Part shown: one piece after another, positions 1 through 7,850 of the stretch
Numbering within the stretch: position 1 is the first letter of the stretch
Layout: each line of letters opens with the position of its first letter
Assembly (NCBI GenBank): GCA_023416855.1
Contig: JAEZGU010000143.1
Coordinates: 1 to 44,864 of the forward strand
DNA from: Bacillota bacterium
GTDB taxonomy: Bacteria > Bacillota > Clostridia > Tissierellales > Sedimentibacteraceae
DNA: 44,864 nucleotides
Reading direction: 5' to 3'
Translations under genes and position numbers: made by a program
Notes under the pieces: generated by a model
Told to the model about the DNA's origin: nothing
Database searches by the model: none
What the model saw: the letters and a program-made list of their open reading frames with translations, nothing else

Positions 1-704
1 TGCACTTCCTATTCTCAGAAGATATGGAAAAAAATAAAGAGATATTTAAAACAAGTAAAGCTTTAAATGAGGATTTAACAGCAATCTATGCAGATAAGAA
101 TATAAAAGTTATATCATATTGGACAGATGGTTCTATGGAATGGACTACATCTAAGCCGGTAAATAGACCTGAACTATGGAAGGGACTAAAGATGAGAACT
201 ATGCCATCACCTATGATAGTTGCATCATATGAAGCATATGGAGCAAATCCTACACCGATGCCATATTTGGAAGTTTACAGTGGACTTCAATTAAATATGA
301 TAGAAGGACAAGAAAATCCTTTATCAGCTATAGAAGAAATGAAATTCTGTGAAGTACAAAATTACTTAACATTAGGAAGTTCAAGTCTTTATGTAACTAC
401 TACATCAGTTAATCCTAAATTCTTTGATAGTTTACCAGCAGATATACAACAAATGATTTTAGAGACTGTTGAAGAGACAAGAGATTTCTCATTCCAAGCA
501 CAAGCGGATTTGAACGGTGGAGCATTAGATAAAATAAAAGAATCTACTGATATAGAAGTAGTAACATTAACTCAGGAAGAGAGGGAATTATTTAAGGAAG
601 CTAGTAAATCAGCATATGATGTATATAAAAACATGGTAGGAGCAAAAGGTGCAGCTATATTAGATAAACTTATGGTTGAAGTAGCTGAGATAGAAAATAA
701 ATAA
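1..704 (+). CDS. TRAP transporter solute-binding protein, DctP family (5' end missing)
   Basis: This is the C-terminal part of an extracytoplasmic solute receptor of a TRAP transporter, which binds a carboxylate-type ligand and hands it to the DctQ/DctM membrane proteins. The reading frame is open back to the window edge (first full codon at 3), so the ATG at 24 is internal and the gene begins outside the window. About 233 residues are present. Family signatures visible are RTMPSP, a YEAYGANPTPMP block, EVYSGLQ, EGQENPLSA, YLTLGSSS and the helix after FDSLPADIQQ; an Arg in the RTMPSP block normally contacts the ligand carboxylate. The order, with the receptor last in its transporter group and directly before an aldehyde oxidoreductase, suggests that transporter and enzymes serve one substrate. 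Ligand unknown. Family assignment is firm. Confidence 0.9.
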   Translation, partial: HFLFSEDMEKNKEIFKTSKALNEDLTAIYADKNIKVISYWTDGSMEWTTSKPVNRPELWKGLKMRTMPSPMIVASYEAYGANPTPMPYLEVYSGLQLNMIEGQENPLSAIEEMKFCEVQNYLTLGSSSLYVTTTSVNPKFFDSLPADIQQMILETVEETRDFSFQAQADLNGGALDKIKESTDIEVVTLTQEERELFKEASKSAYDVYKNMVGAKGAAILDKLMVEVAEIENK

Positions 705-722
705 GGGGAATTTTTTCCCCTT
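703..722 (+). terminator. Short hairpin between dctP and the AOR gene
   Basis: An 8-bp perfect stem (703-710 with 715-722, AAGGGGAA/TTCCCCTT) with a TTTT loop overlaps the dctP stop codon. It is followed only by GATTTTATT, a poor T tract. It could be a weak terminator that lets part of the transcription through to AOR, or a 3'-end stabiliser. Confidence 0.4.
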
Positions 723-747
723 GATTTTATTACAAGGAGGCAAATAT

Positions 748-2643
748 ATGTATAAACAATTCCCTGATGCTAAAATATTAAAAATTGATCTTACTAAAGG
801 AGAAGTAAAAACTGAATTACTTTCCGGTGAAATATATAGATTATATCCTGGTGGCTCAAGCTTGGGTGTATATTTAGCATTAAATGAGATGAAGTCAGGT
901 ATTGATCCATTGTCCCCTGAAAATACATTAGTTTTCTCGGTTTCCGCTTTAACAGGTCTGCCTATTAGTGGAATAAGTAGATTAAATGTAACTGCAAAAA
1001 GCCCATTAACGGGAACAATAGGTGATAGTCAATCAGGAGGTTACTTTCCAGTTCATCTTAAATCTAATGGATATGATGCAATAATTTTTAATGGAAAATC
1101 TGATAAACCTGTATACTTATTTATTGATGGAGATAAGTTTGAATTAAGAAGTGCTGATAATATTTGGGGTAAAGTTACAGGTGAGTCAGAAGAAATAATT
1201 CGTAAGGAATTAAATAGAGATGATGTTGAAATAGCTCAAATAGGACCAGGGGGAGAGAATCTTGTTAAGTATGCATGTATAATAAATATGTGTAATAGGG
1301 CTAATGGCAGAAATGGTATGGGTGCCGTTATGGGCTCTAAGAACTTAAAGGCAGTAGTTGTGGCTAAAGGGAAGCCAATAAAACCATATAATAACGAAAA
1401 ATTTATGGAGCTTGCAAAAAGTGTAAGTCAAAGACTTAAGGATAATGGCGCAGTAGCAGGATTAGGCCAATATGGCACAGATGGAGATTTAGAAGGATTT
1501 AGCAATGAAGGATTTTTGGTTACAAGAAATTGGACATCAGGATATTTTCCTGAGGGTGCAGAAAAATTAACAGGAACAACAATGTATGATACCATACTTA
1601 AAGAAAGAGATACATGTTTTGCCTGTGCAGTAAGGTGCAAAAGAGTTGTTGAGGTGCCTGGAATGGTTGATCCGCTATACGGTGGACCAGAATATGAAAC
1701 TGTAGGAACCTTTGGCTCATATTGTGGTGTTGCAGATCTTGAATATGTATCATTAGCAAATCAATTATGTAATATGTATGGATTAGATACTATTTCATGC
1801 GGTGCAACTATTGCCTTTGCAATGGAATGTTATGAAAAAGGTTTATTAAATGAAGAGGAATGTGATGGAATAAAATTAAATTTCGGAAATGAAAAAGCAT
1901 TACCTATATTAATTGAAAAGATTGCTAAGAGGGAAGGAATTGGTGAACTATTAGCAGAAGGTAGTTACAGAGCTGCTGAGAAATTAGGACAAGAAGCTAT
2001 TTCTCTTACTGTAACAGTAAAAAAACAAGAATTACCTGCTCATATGCCTCAATACAAACCTGCAGTCGGTCTAATATACGCAGTTAATCCTTTTGGAGCA
2101 GATCATCAATCAAGTGAGCATGATCCTTTCCTTGTAATGCCACCTGATAGTAGGGAAAGAATTAGACTGGCAAAAATAGGTATAAACAAAGGTTATGAGG
2201 ATAATTTTACAATGGATGATGATAAGGTTCGATTTGCTTTAGATACACAAAAATATTTCTCCATATTAGATACGTTGTGCTTGTGTCAGTTTGTTTGGGG
2301 TCCAGCTTGGGAGCTTTATGGACCAGATGAAATGGTTGAATTATGTAAGCATGGATTAGGATGGGATACTTCAATATATGAATTAATGCAGGTTGGAGAA
2401 AGACGAATTAACATGATGCGTTATTATAATGCAAAAGAAGGGTTTACAAAAGCTGATGATCAGCTTCCAGAAAAAATGTTCATACCTCTTAAAGGAGGTC
2501 CATCTGACGGAGTAGTATTAGATAAAGAAGCTCATGAAAAATCTAAAAAGTTATATTATGAATTAGCTGGATGGTGTTCACATAATGGTAATCCTACTGA
2601 ATCAACAATGAGAAAATTATCATTGCAGTGGTTGATTAATTAA
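748..2643 (+). CDS. aor: Tungsten-type aldehyde:ferredoxin oxidoreductase
   Basis: It oxidises an aldehyde to the carboxylic acid and passes two electrons to ferredoxin; cytoplasmic. The length (631 aa) is normal for the family. The N-terminal half carries the pterin-binding fold, with GGSSLG near 30 and a GAVMGSKNLKAV block near residue 200. The [4Fe-4S] ligands are C290-x2-C293-x3-C297 and, by alignment with the archaeal enzymes, C513 in LCLCQF. I start at ATG 748 because it has an AAGGAGG site 7 bp upstream; the in-frame TTG at 721 has none. A MoaD/ThiS-like gene 12 bp downstream fits a need for its own tungstopterin supply. The aldehyde substrate cannot be read from the sequence; the flanking TRAP receptor and SHMT-like enzyme hint at an amino-acid-derived aldehyde. 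Confidence 0.93.
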   Translation: MYKQFPDAKILKIDLTKGEVKTELLSGEIYRLYPGGSSLGVYLALNEMKSGIDPLSPENTLVFSVSALTGLPISGISRLNVTAKSPLTGTIGDSQSGGYFPVHLKSNGYDAIIFNGKSDKPVYLFIDGDKFELRSADNIWGKVTGESEEIIRKELNRDDVEIAQIGPGGENLVKYACIINMCNRANGRNGMGAVMGSKNLKAVVVAKGKPIKPYNNEKFMELAKSVSQRLKDNGAVAGLGQYGTDGDLEGFSNEGFLVTRNWTSGYFPEGAEKLTGTTMYDTILKERDTCFACAVRCKRVVEVPGMVDPLYGGPEYETVGTFGSYCGVADLEYVSLANQLCNMYGLDTISCGATIAFAMECYEKGLLNEEECDGIKLNFGNEKALPILIEKIAKREGIGELLAEGSYRAAEKLGQEAISLTVTVKKQELPAHMPQYKPAVGLIYAVNPFGADHQSSEHDPFLVMPPDSRERIRLAKIGINKGYEDNFTMDDDKVRFALDTQKYFSILDTLCLCQFVWGPAWELYGPDEMVELCKHGLGWDTSIYELMQVGERRINMMRYYNAKEGFTKADDQLPEKMFIPLKGGPSDGVVLDKEAHEKSKKLYYELAGWCSHNGNPTESTMRKLSLQWLIN

Positions 2644-2655
2644 GGTGGTGATTGT

Positions 2656-2853
2656 GTGGAAGTGATTGTTAATAATAAGGCAATAAACGTTCCTCATAAT
2701 TATACTGTGTTAAATTTAATAAAGCATTTAAACTATGTTGAATCCGTAGCGGTATTTATAAACAGCAAACAAATTTTGATGTCTCAATATGATAAGCAGC
2801 TAATATATCAAAACGACATTGTTAGAATTATAAAACCGTTAGGAGGAGGGTAG
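2656..2853 (+). CDS. MoaD/ThiS-like sulfur carrier protein
   Basis: A 65-residue ubiquitin-fold sulfur carrier ending in PLGGG. The C-terminal Gly-Gly is the site that is adenylated and thiocarboxylated in MoaD and ThiS. The gene begins with GTG behind a GGTGG element and lies 12 bp after the AOR stop, so it is almost certainly cotranscribed with it. Small MoaD-like genes next to AOR genes are common and are taken to supply the dithiolene sulfur of tungstopterin. From sequence alone a ThiS role in thiamin synthesis cannot be ruled out, but no thiamin gene is nearby. Confidence 0.82.
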   Translation: MEVIVNNKAINVPHNYTVLNLIKHLNYVESVAVFINSKQILMSQYDKQLIYQNDIVRIIKPLGGG

Positions 2854-2878
2854 TCAATTTTAATTAGGGAGGACGAAC

Positions 2879-4102
2879 ATGTTTAACTCAACAAGGGATA
2901 TAGATAACATGTTAAACAAACACTTGAATTATAGACAAGGTTGCTTAAATTTAATAGCTTCTGAGAATTACTCAAGTGAAAAGGTTAGAAATTATTTAAG
3001 CTGTGATTTTGGAAATAGGTATGGATGCTATTCAACAATAGATCCGTCAGAAAGAGAATATACAGGAAATAAATATATTCATGAGTTCGAAATGGAAACA
3101 CAAGAGCTTGTGAAAGAAATTTTTAAAGCTAAGTATGCTGATTTGAGACCTATTGGTGGACATATGGCTGGTATGTCAGTGGTATTAGCAATACTTGAGC
3201 CAGGTGATTTAGTTATTGAAGTTAGTTTAAAGGATTGGGGTCATGGTCTAGTTGGACCAATGTGCCAGGTAAAGCAATTTGATGAAACAATTAATGTAGA
3301 ATACATGAAATTCACAGAAGATGGTGCAGTTGATGTTGAGGCATTAAAAGCTCAGGTTAGAGAGCTCAAGCCTAAGCTGGTTATATTTGGAGGTTCAGGC
3401 ACACTATTTCAAGAGCCAGTAAGAGAATTAAGACCATTGGCAGATGAGTTTGGATTCTATATTGCATATGATGCTGCTCATGTTACAGGATTGATTGCAT
3501 CAGGTGTATTCAAAAATCCTTTGGAAGAAGGTGCTGATATAATGTTTGGTAGCACACATAAATCATTCCCAGGGCCTCAAGGTGGATTTGTAGTTTCCAA
3601 CAACAAAGAGCTTATTTTCAAGGTAGGAAATACTCTTTCACCATCACTGGTTACAAGCCACCATCTCAATAGATTACCGGCTCTTGCTGCTTCTATTTTG
3701 GAAATGAAGGAATTTGGAAAAGAATATGGTAAACAAATTGTAAAAAATTCAAAAGCATTAGCAAGCGCTTTAGATAGATACGGATTTAATGTAATAGGAA
3801 AAAATAAAGGATTTACAGAATCACACTTACTGTTAGTGAACTTGGGAGATAAAATAGATACAGCACCAGCTAAATATTTAGAAAAGGCAAATATATTAGT
3901 GTCTGATGATTTCTCAGGTGAATCTCCTGTTATTCGTGTTGGAACGCCTGAAGTAACAAGAAGAGGTTTAAAAGAAAAAGACATGGAACAAATTGCACTT
4001 TTTATAAAAAGGCTTTTGATTGATAAGGAATCAATAGATTTTGTAGCTAAAGAAGTTGAGTTTTTTTCAAGAAATTTTTCTGATATAGAATACTCCTTCT
4101 AA
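2879..4102 (+). CDS. SHMT-fold PLP enzyme, possibly a beta-hydroxy amino acid aldolase
   Basis: A fold-type I PLP enzyme (407 aa) related to serine hydroxymethyltransferase (SHMT). The amino-acid and PLP site is kept: NLIASENYS near the N-terminus, DAAHVTGLIASG (Asp and His that hold PLP), the Schiff-base lysine K228 in GSTHKSFPG, and a C-terminal RVGTPEVTRRG containing the carboxylate-binding Arg. The segment that in true SHMT carries the folate and general-acid residues (consensus YAEGYPG-R-YYGG) is replaced by CDFGNRYGCYSTIDPSEREY, with Phe and Asn where Tyr and the catalytic Glu are expected. It may therefore work without folate, as a retro-aldolase giving glycine plus an aldehyde. It is 25 bp after the MoaD-like gene with a strong GGGAGGA site, so it belongs to the AOR operon. 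A plain SHMT, or action on a methylated serine, remains possible. Confidence 0.8.
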   Translation: MFNSTRDIDNMLNKHLNYRQGCLNLIASENYSSEKVRNYLSCDFGNRYGCYSTIDPSEREYTGNKYIHEFEMETQELVKEIFKAKYADLRPIGGHMAGMSVVLAILEPGDLVIEVSLKDWGHGLVGPMCQVKQFDETINVEYMKFTEDGAVDVEALKAQVRELKPKLVIFGGSGTLFQEPVRELRPLADEFGFYIAYDAAHVTGLIASGVFKNPLEEGADIMFGSTHKSFPGPQGGFVVSNNKELIFKVGNTLSPSLVTSHHLNRLPALAASILEMKEFGKEYGKQIVKNSKALASALDRYGFNVIGKNKGFTESHLLLVNLGDKIDTAPAKYLEKANILVSDDFSGESPVIRVGTPEVTRRGLKEKDMEQIALFIKRLLIDKESIDFVAKEVEFFSRNFSDIEYSF

Positions 4103-4116
4103 TTTATATTATAGAT

Positions 4117-4172
4117 AAAAATAAAGCTGCCCTACTTGAAATGAACTTTGTCAAATAGACAGCTTTATTTTT
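4117..4172. terminator. Bidirectional terminator between the AOR operon and the CoA-disulfide reductase fusion gene
   Basis: A 13-bp perfect stem (4117-4129 with 4160-4172) with about 30 nt of loop. The arms end in A5/T5 runs, so it can end both the plus-strand operon and the converging minus-strand gene. Confidence 0.8.
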
Positions 4173-4191
4173 GTGGTTTGATTATTTTACT

Positions 4192-6705
4192 TTAAATAAA
4201 GAGGTTTACATTGGATTCTTCTGCATCTCCTAAATAAGTTCCAACACCTGCATATTCAACACCGTCAATTAATTCTTCTCTTGTTATTCCCATTACATCC
4301 ATAGACATGGTACAAGCAATCATTTTAACACCATTATCCATTGCTTTTTTTACTAAATCTTCAAGTGAATCTATATTTTTGTCCTTCATAACCTTTTTCA
4401 TCATTGCTGTTCCCATTCCGCCCATATTCATTTTGGAAAGCTTTAATTTGCCTACTCCTTGAGGCATCATCATACCAAACATTGCATCAATAAGAGGTTT
4501 TTTAATATTTTGTTTTTCTGCTTTTCTTAAAACATTCAATCCCCAGAATGTGAAAAACATTGTAACTGGTCTTCCCATTGCTGCTGCACCATTAGCTATA
4601 ACAAAGGAAGCCAGTACTTTATCCAAATCACCGCTGAATACAATTATGGTCTTACCATCATTTGCAGGAGTTGATACTGTTGATTTTTGTAAAGAGTAAT
4701 CCTGTTTCCTCTCTGATGTACCCTTTTTTAAAAAAACAATATTATTTTTTCCTTCCCTCTCTACTTTTAAGAATGTGTTTCCAGTCCTTCTGCACCAAGC
4801 TTCAACATCTCTTGCAAATCCTGAATCAGTTGCGGAAACTTTTATTATATCACCGTCATTAATTTTATTTACTGTTTCATAAACTTTCATTATAGGCCCC
4901 GGGCATTGAAGTCCGCTACAATCAACCTGTATAGTTGCTTTGATTTCCTCTGATGAATTTTCTTCCGGTGTATTAACTATATTTATATTTTCCTCATTCA
5001 TTTTTGGTATGTTATTAATTCCATATATTTTGTTGAAATAATCATAATACACACTTTTGTAAAAGCTTGTTCCTGCAGGATAAACTTCAACATTGTTAAA
5101 TCCATTTTCCATTAATGCTCTTGCTCCATTGTATGAACGAACTCCCACAGCACAAAATACTATAATTTTATCATTTTTATTTAACTCATTTATTCTGTTT
5201 CTTAGTTCGCTAAGTGGAATATTAATGGAGTTTGGTATTTCAAAAACCATTAACTCTGCTTCCTCGCGAATGTCAAGTATTGTATAATCACTTTGATTTG
5301 ATGGATCTATATCATTCCATTTGCTAAATTTAATTTTACCTTCAATAATATTTTCTGCAACGAAACCTAACATGTTTACTGGATCTTTAGCAGATGAGTA
5401 CGGGGGAGCATAAGCAAGTTCAAGTTCCTTTAAGTCATAAATGCTACCTCCTAAACGAATAGTAGTTGCGATTGTATCTATTCTTTTATCTGCTCCGTCT
5501 TCGCCGACAATTTGCGCTCCGTAAATTTTCTTACCATCAACTGAAAATACTAATTTTAGTATCAATTCCGCTGCTTCAGGGTAATATCCTGCATGAGATT
5601 TTTGTGATATGGTCGCAGTGTAATAATCCTTACCTTCAACCAATCCTATTTTGTTAAGTGTTTTTTCATTTGCACCTGTTGAAGCAACTGTTAAGTCAAA
5701 AACCTTTGCAACAGAAGTTCCCATGGTGCCATTATATTCTTCATTAGCGCCATAAATATTATTTGCACAAATTCTTCCTTGTTTGTTTGCAGGACCAGCC
5801 AACGCAATCATTGCTTTACCTTTGTTTATAAATTCTTCTACTTCGATTACATCACCAAGAGCATAAATGTTAGGATCAGATGTTTTTAAATATTTATCTA
5901 CAACTATTCCACCCCTTTGATTTAGCTCCAAACCTGCATCCTTAGCTAACTGGCTGTTAGGTCTTACCCCTATTGAAAGAATTACCATGTCTGCAGTTAA
6001 TATTCTTCCGCTTGCTAATGTAACAGATACTATGCCATTTTCATTGCTAAATTTAGATACTCCATCACCTAAAACTAAATCAATACCGTTTAATACCATG
6101 TTATCTTGTACTAATCTTGCCATTTCATAATCAATTGGAGCCATTACTTGGTCCATTGCTTCTGCAACAGTAACATTTATGCCAGCTTGATGTAAATTTT
6201 CAGCAACTTCAAGACCTATAAATCCTCCACCGATTACTACTGCATTTTTTGGCTTTCTTTCATTTATAAAGCTTTTAATTTCATCAGTATCAGGAACAGT
6301 CCAAAGTGTAAAGATGCCTGGCAAATTAATTCCTTCAATTGGTGGTTTTAAAGGTGTAGAGCCGGTGGATATTACTAATACTTCGTAGCTTTCATTGTAT
6401 ACCTCACCTGTTTTAACCTTTTTAACTTCAATATATTTATTATCTCTGTCTATTCTTATAACTTCAGAATCTACCCTAACGTCTACATTGTATTTTTTTG
6501 ACATTGCTTCAGGTGTTTGTAATAATAATGATGATCTTTCTTTTATTACATTACCTATATGGTATGGAAGACCACAGTTAGCGTATGAAATATACGAACC
6601 TCTTTCAAACATAATAATTTCTGATGTTTCGTCTAATCTTCTTAACCTTGCTGCTGTACTTGCACCGCCTGCGACACCGCCGATAATAACAATTTTTTTG
6701 CTCAT
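4192..6705 (-). CDS. CoA-disulfide/polysulfide reductase fused to rhodanese, TusA and DsrE-like domains
   Basis: A four-domain sulfur-handling protein of 837 aa. Residues 1 to about 445 are an FAD/NAD(P)H disulfide reductase of the CoA-disulfide reductase type: FAD loop GGVAGGAS at 9-16, the single redox Cys C44 in NCGLPY, and a second dinucleotide loop VVIGGGFIGLE. A rhodanese domain follows, with active Cys C518 in CAVGVR. A TusA/SirA domain follows with C601 in CPGP, and then a DsrE-like domain from about 684 to the end with a Met-rich middle. Together these could reduce CoA disulfide or persulfide and relay sulfane sulfur between cysteines on one chain. ATG 6705 is chosen because AGGGGGC lies 6 bp upstream; an upstream in-frame start at 6753 falls in the promoter. 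It is divergent from a thioredoxin. The physiological substrate is not known. Confidence 0.9.
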   Translation of the reverse strand: MSKKIVIIGGVAGGASTAARLRRLDETSEIIMFERGSYISYANCGLPYHIGNVIKERSSLLLQTPEAMSKKYNVDVRVDSEVIRIDRDNKYIEVKKVKTGEVYNESYEVLVISTGSTPLKPPIEGINLPGIFTLWTVPDTDEIKSFINERKPKNAVVIGGGFIGLEVAENLHQAGINVTVAEAMDQVMAPIDYEMARLVQDNMVLNGIDLVLGDGVSKFSNENGIVSVTLASGRILTADMVILSIGVRPNSQLAKDAGLELNQRGGIVVDKYLKTSDPNIYALGDVIEVEEFINKGKAMIALAGPANKQGRICANNIYGANEEYNGTMGTSVAKVFDLTVASTGANEKTLNKIGLVEGKDYYTATISQKSHAGYYPEAAELILKLVFSVDGKKIYGAQIVGEDGADKRIDTIATTIRLGGSIYDLKELELAYAPPYSSAKDPVNMLGFVAENIIEGKIKFSKWNDIDPSNQSDYTILDIREEAELMVFEIPNSINIPLSELRNRINELNKNDKIIVFCAVGVRSYNGARALMENGFNNVEVYPAGTSFYKSVYYDYFNKIYGINNIPKMNEENINIVNTPEENSSEEIKATIQVDCSGLQCPGPIMKVYETVNKINDGDIIKVSATDSGFARDVEAWCRRTGNTFLKVEREGKNNIVFLKKGTSERKQDYSLQKSTVSTPANDGKTIIVFSGDLDKVLASFVIANGAAAMGRPVTMFFTFWGLNVLRKAEKQNIKKPLIDAMFGMMMPQGVGKLKLSKMNMGGMGTAMMKKVMKDKNIDSLEDLVKKAMDNGVKMIACTMSMDVMGITREELIDGVEYAGVGTYLGDAEESNVNLFI

Positions 6706-6721
6706 AACAAGCCCCCTATAA

Positions 6722-6769
6722 TATTTTATATCATAATATTCAAATATTAGCATATTATGATATAAAATA
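6722..6769. promoter_or_regulatory. 18-bp perfect inverted repeat around the promoter of the CoADR fusion gene
   Basis: Arms 6722-6739 and 6752-6769 are perfectly complementary over 18 bp with a 12-nt spacer. On the minus strand the predicted -10 falls in the spacer and the -35 overlaps the distal arm. This is how an operator for a dimeric repressor, perhaps a sulfur- or redox-sensing one, would be placed. The repeat itself is directly visible; its role is inferred. Confidence 0.6.
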
Positions 6770-6772
6770 CAA
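6744..6772 (-). promoter_or_regulatory. Sigma-70-type promoter of the CoADR fusion gene
   Basis: Read on the minus strand, TTGTAT (6772-6767), 17 bp, TAATAT (6749-6744). This puts the transcript start about 30 nt upstream of the ATG at 6705, inside the inverted repeat. Confidence 0.6.
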
Positions 6773-6849
6773 GAAGAATTTTATTACATTTGTTTTGTTT
6801 AAGCTATAGGTGGTAAAATAAATATAGAATTTGTGATAAGGGGTAAACT

Positions 6850-7176
6850 ATGAATATTGTAAAAACAAAAGAAGAACTACATAAATTAATTAATGACAAT
6901 GATATGATTTTAGTATATTTTGGAAGCAATTTATGCGATGTATGTAATGCTATGAAACCAAAAATAGAAAAACTGCTTCTTAAGTATTCTAAAGTAAAGA
7001 GTGTAAGAGTTGAAGTTGAAAATTCAGTAGAGTTATCAGCAAATTTTAATGTGTTTACTATACCTGTTGTTATTTTATTTATACAAGGAAAAGAGACAAT
7101 TAGAAGAGCAAGAATTATAAGTATAGAAAATTTAGAACAAGAGGTTTCAAGGTATTATGAATTGTTTTATAATTAA
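6850..7176 (+). CDS. Thioredoxin-family protein
   Basis: A 108-residue thioredoxin-fold protein without a signal peptide, so cytoplasmic. The redox motif is CDVC near residue 29-32 (in place of the classical CGPC), preceded by the beta strand MILVYFGS, and the cis-proline is in the TIPVVILF segment. The start has an AAGGGG site 6 bp upstream. It is divergent from the CoADR/rhodanese/TusA/DsrE gene, so it may reduce that protein's persulfides or a shared partner; that pairing is inference. The unusual CxxC dipeptide would change its redox potential relative to a housekeeping thioredoxin. A weak TTGTTT/TAAAAT promoter (6790-6819) is possible. Confidence 0.85.
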   Translation: MNIVKTKEELHKLINDNDMILVYFGSNLCDVCNAMKPKIEKLLLKYSKVKSVRVEVENSVELSANFNVFTIPVVILFIQGKETIRRARIISIENLEQEVSRYYELFYN

Positions 7177-7279
7177 GAAAAATGAACTCTTTTATCTTGC
7201 TTTTTATATATGTATTTGATAATATATTTATTTATAAAGTAAGTTCGTTTACATAAATTAATTATCAGAAGGTATATCA

Positions 7280-7849
7280 ATGGATAAGTTAAAGAAGGTA
7301 ATTTTAGAACGAGGAGAAATTAAAGAGGGAAATGTATTAAAGGTTGATAGTTTTTTAAACCATCAATTGGATGTTGAATTTCTTCAGGAAATAGGAGAAG
7401 AAATATACAATCTTTTTAAGGATAGGAATATAACTAAAATATTGACAATTGAGGTGAGTGGCATAGCAATTGCAACTATGGCAGCTTTATATTTTAAAGT
7501 TCCGGTAGTTTTTGCTAAGAAATCCGAAAGCTTAAATTTAGATAAGGATATTTATAAGGGCAGAGTTTTTTCTTATACTAAGAACAAAGAATATAACATT
7601 ATGATCAGTAAGAAGTATTTAAACGAAAATGACAGACTTCTTATAGTAGATGATTTTTTAGCTGAGGGAAACGCTATGAAATGCTTGATAGAATTAGCAT
7701 TACAGGCCGGTGCTTCAGTAGAAGGCATTGGAATTGCAATTGAGAAGGGTTTTCAGAATGGTGGAAATCACCTAAGAAGCATGGGCTATAACTTAAAGAG
7801 TCTATCAATTATAGATGAAATGAAAGATGGCAAAATCACGTTTAAATAA
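7280..7849 (+). CDS. xpt: Xanthine phosphoribosyltransferase
   Basis: It converts xanthine and PRPP to XMP for purine salvage; cytoplasmic. The length (189 aa) matches Bacillus-type Xpt. Visible features are the N-terminal ILERGEI helix, an EVSGIAIAT strand-loop, the substrate segment VVFAKKSESLNL, and the PRPP loop LLIVDDFLAEGNAM, followed by GIGIAIEKGFQ. It stands alone, with no permease gene beside it. The 103-nt leader does not show the conserved core of a purine riboswitch, which often precedes xpt in Firmicutes. A weak imperfect stem (7184-7195 with 7234-7246) lies in the leader. The ATG follows an AGAAGG site. Confidence 0.9.
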   Translation: MDKLKKVILERGEIKEGNVLKVDSFLNHQLDVEFLQEIGEEIYNLFKDRNITKILTIEVSGIAIATMAALYFKVPVVFAKKSESLNLDKDIYKGRVFSYTKNKEYNIMISKKYLNENDRLLIVDDFLAEGNAMKCLIELALQAGASVEGIGIAIEKGFQNGGNHLRSMGYNLKSLSIIDEMKDGKITFK

Positions 7850-7850
7850 A

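Noticed and set aside
7177..7279. Purine riboswitch before xpt
   Set aside because: The leader is only about 100 nt and the conserved core and loop sequences of the guanine aptamer are not there; only a weak imperfect stem is visible.
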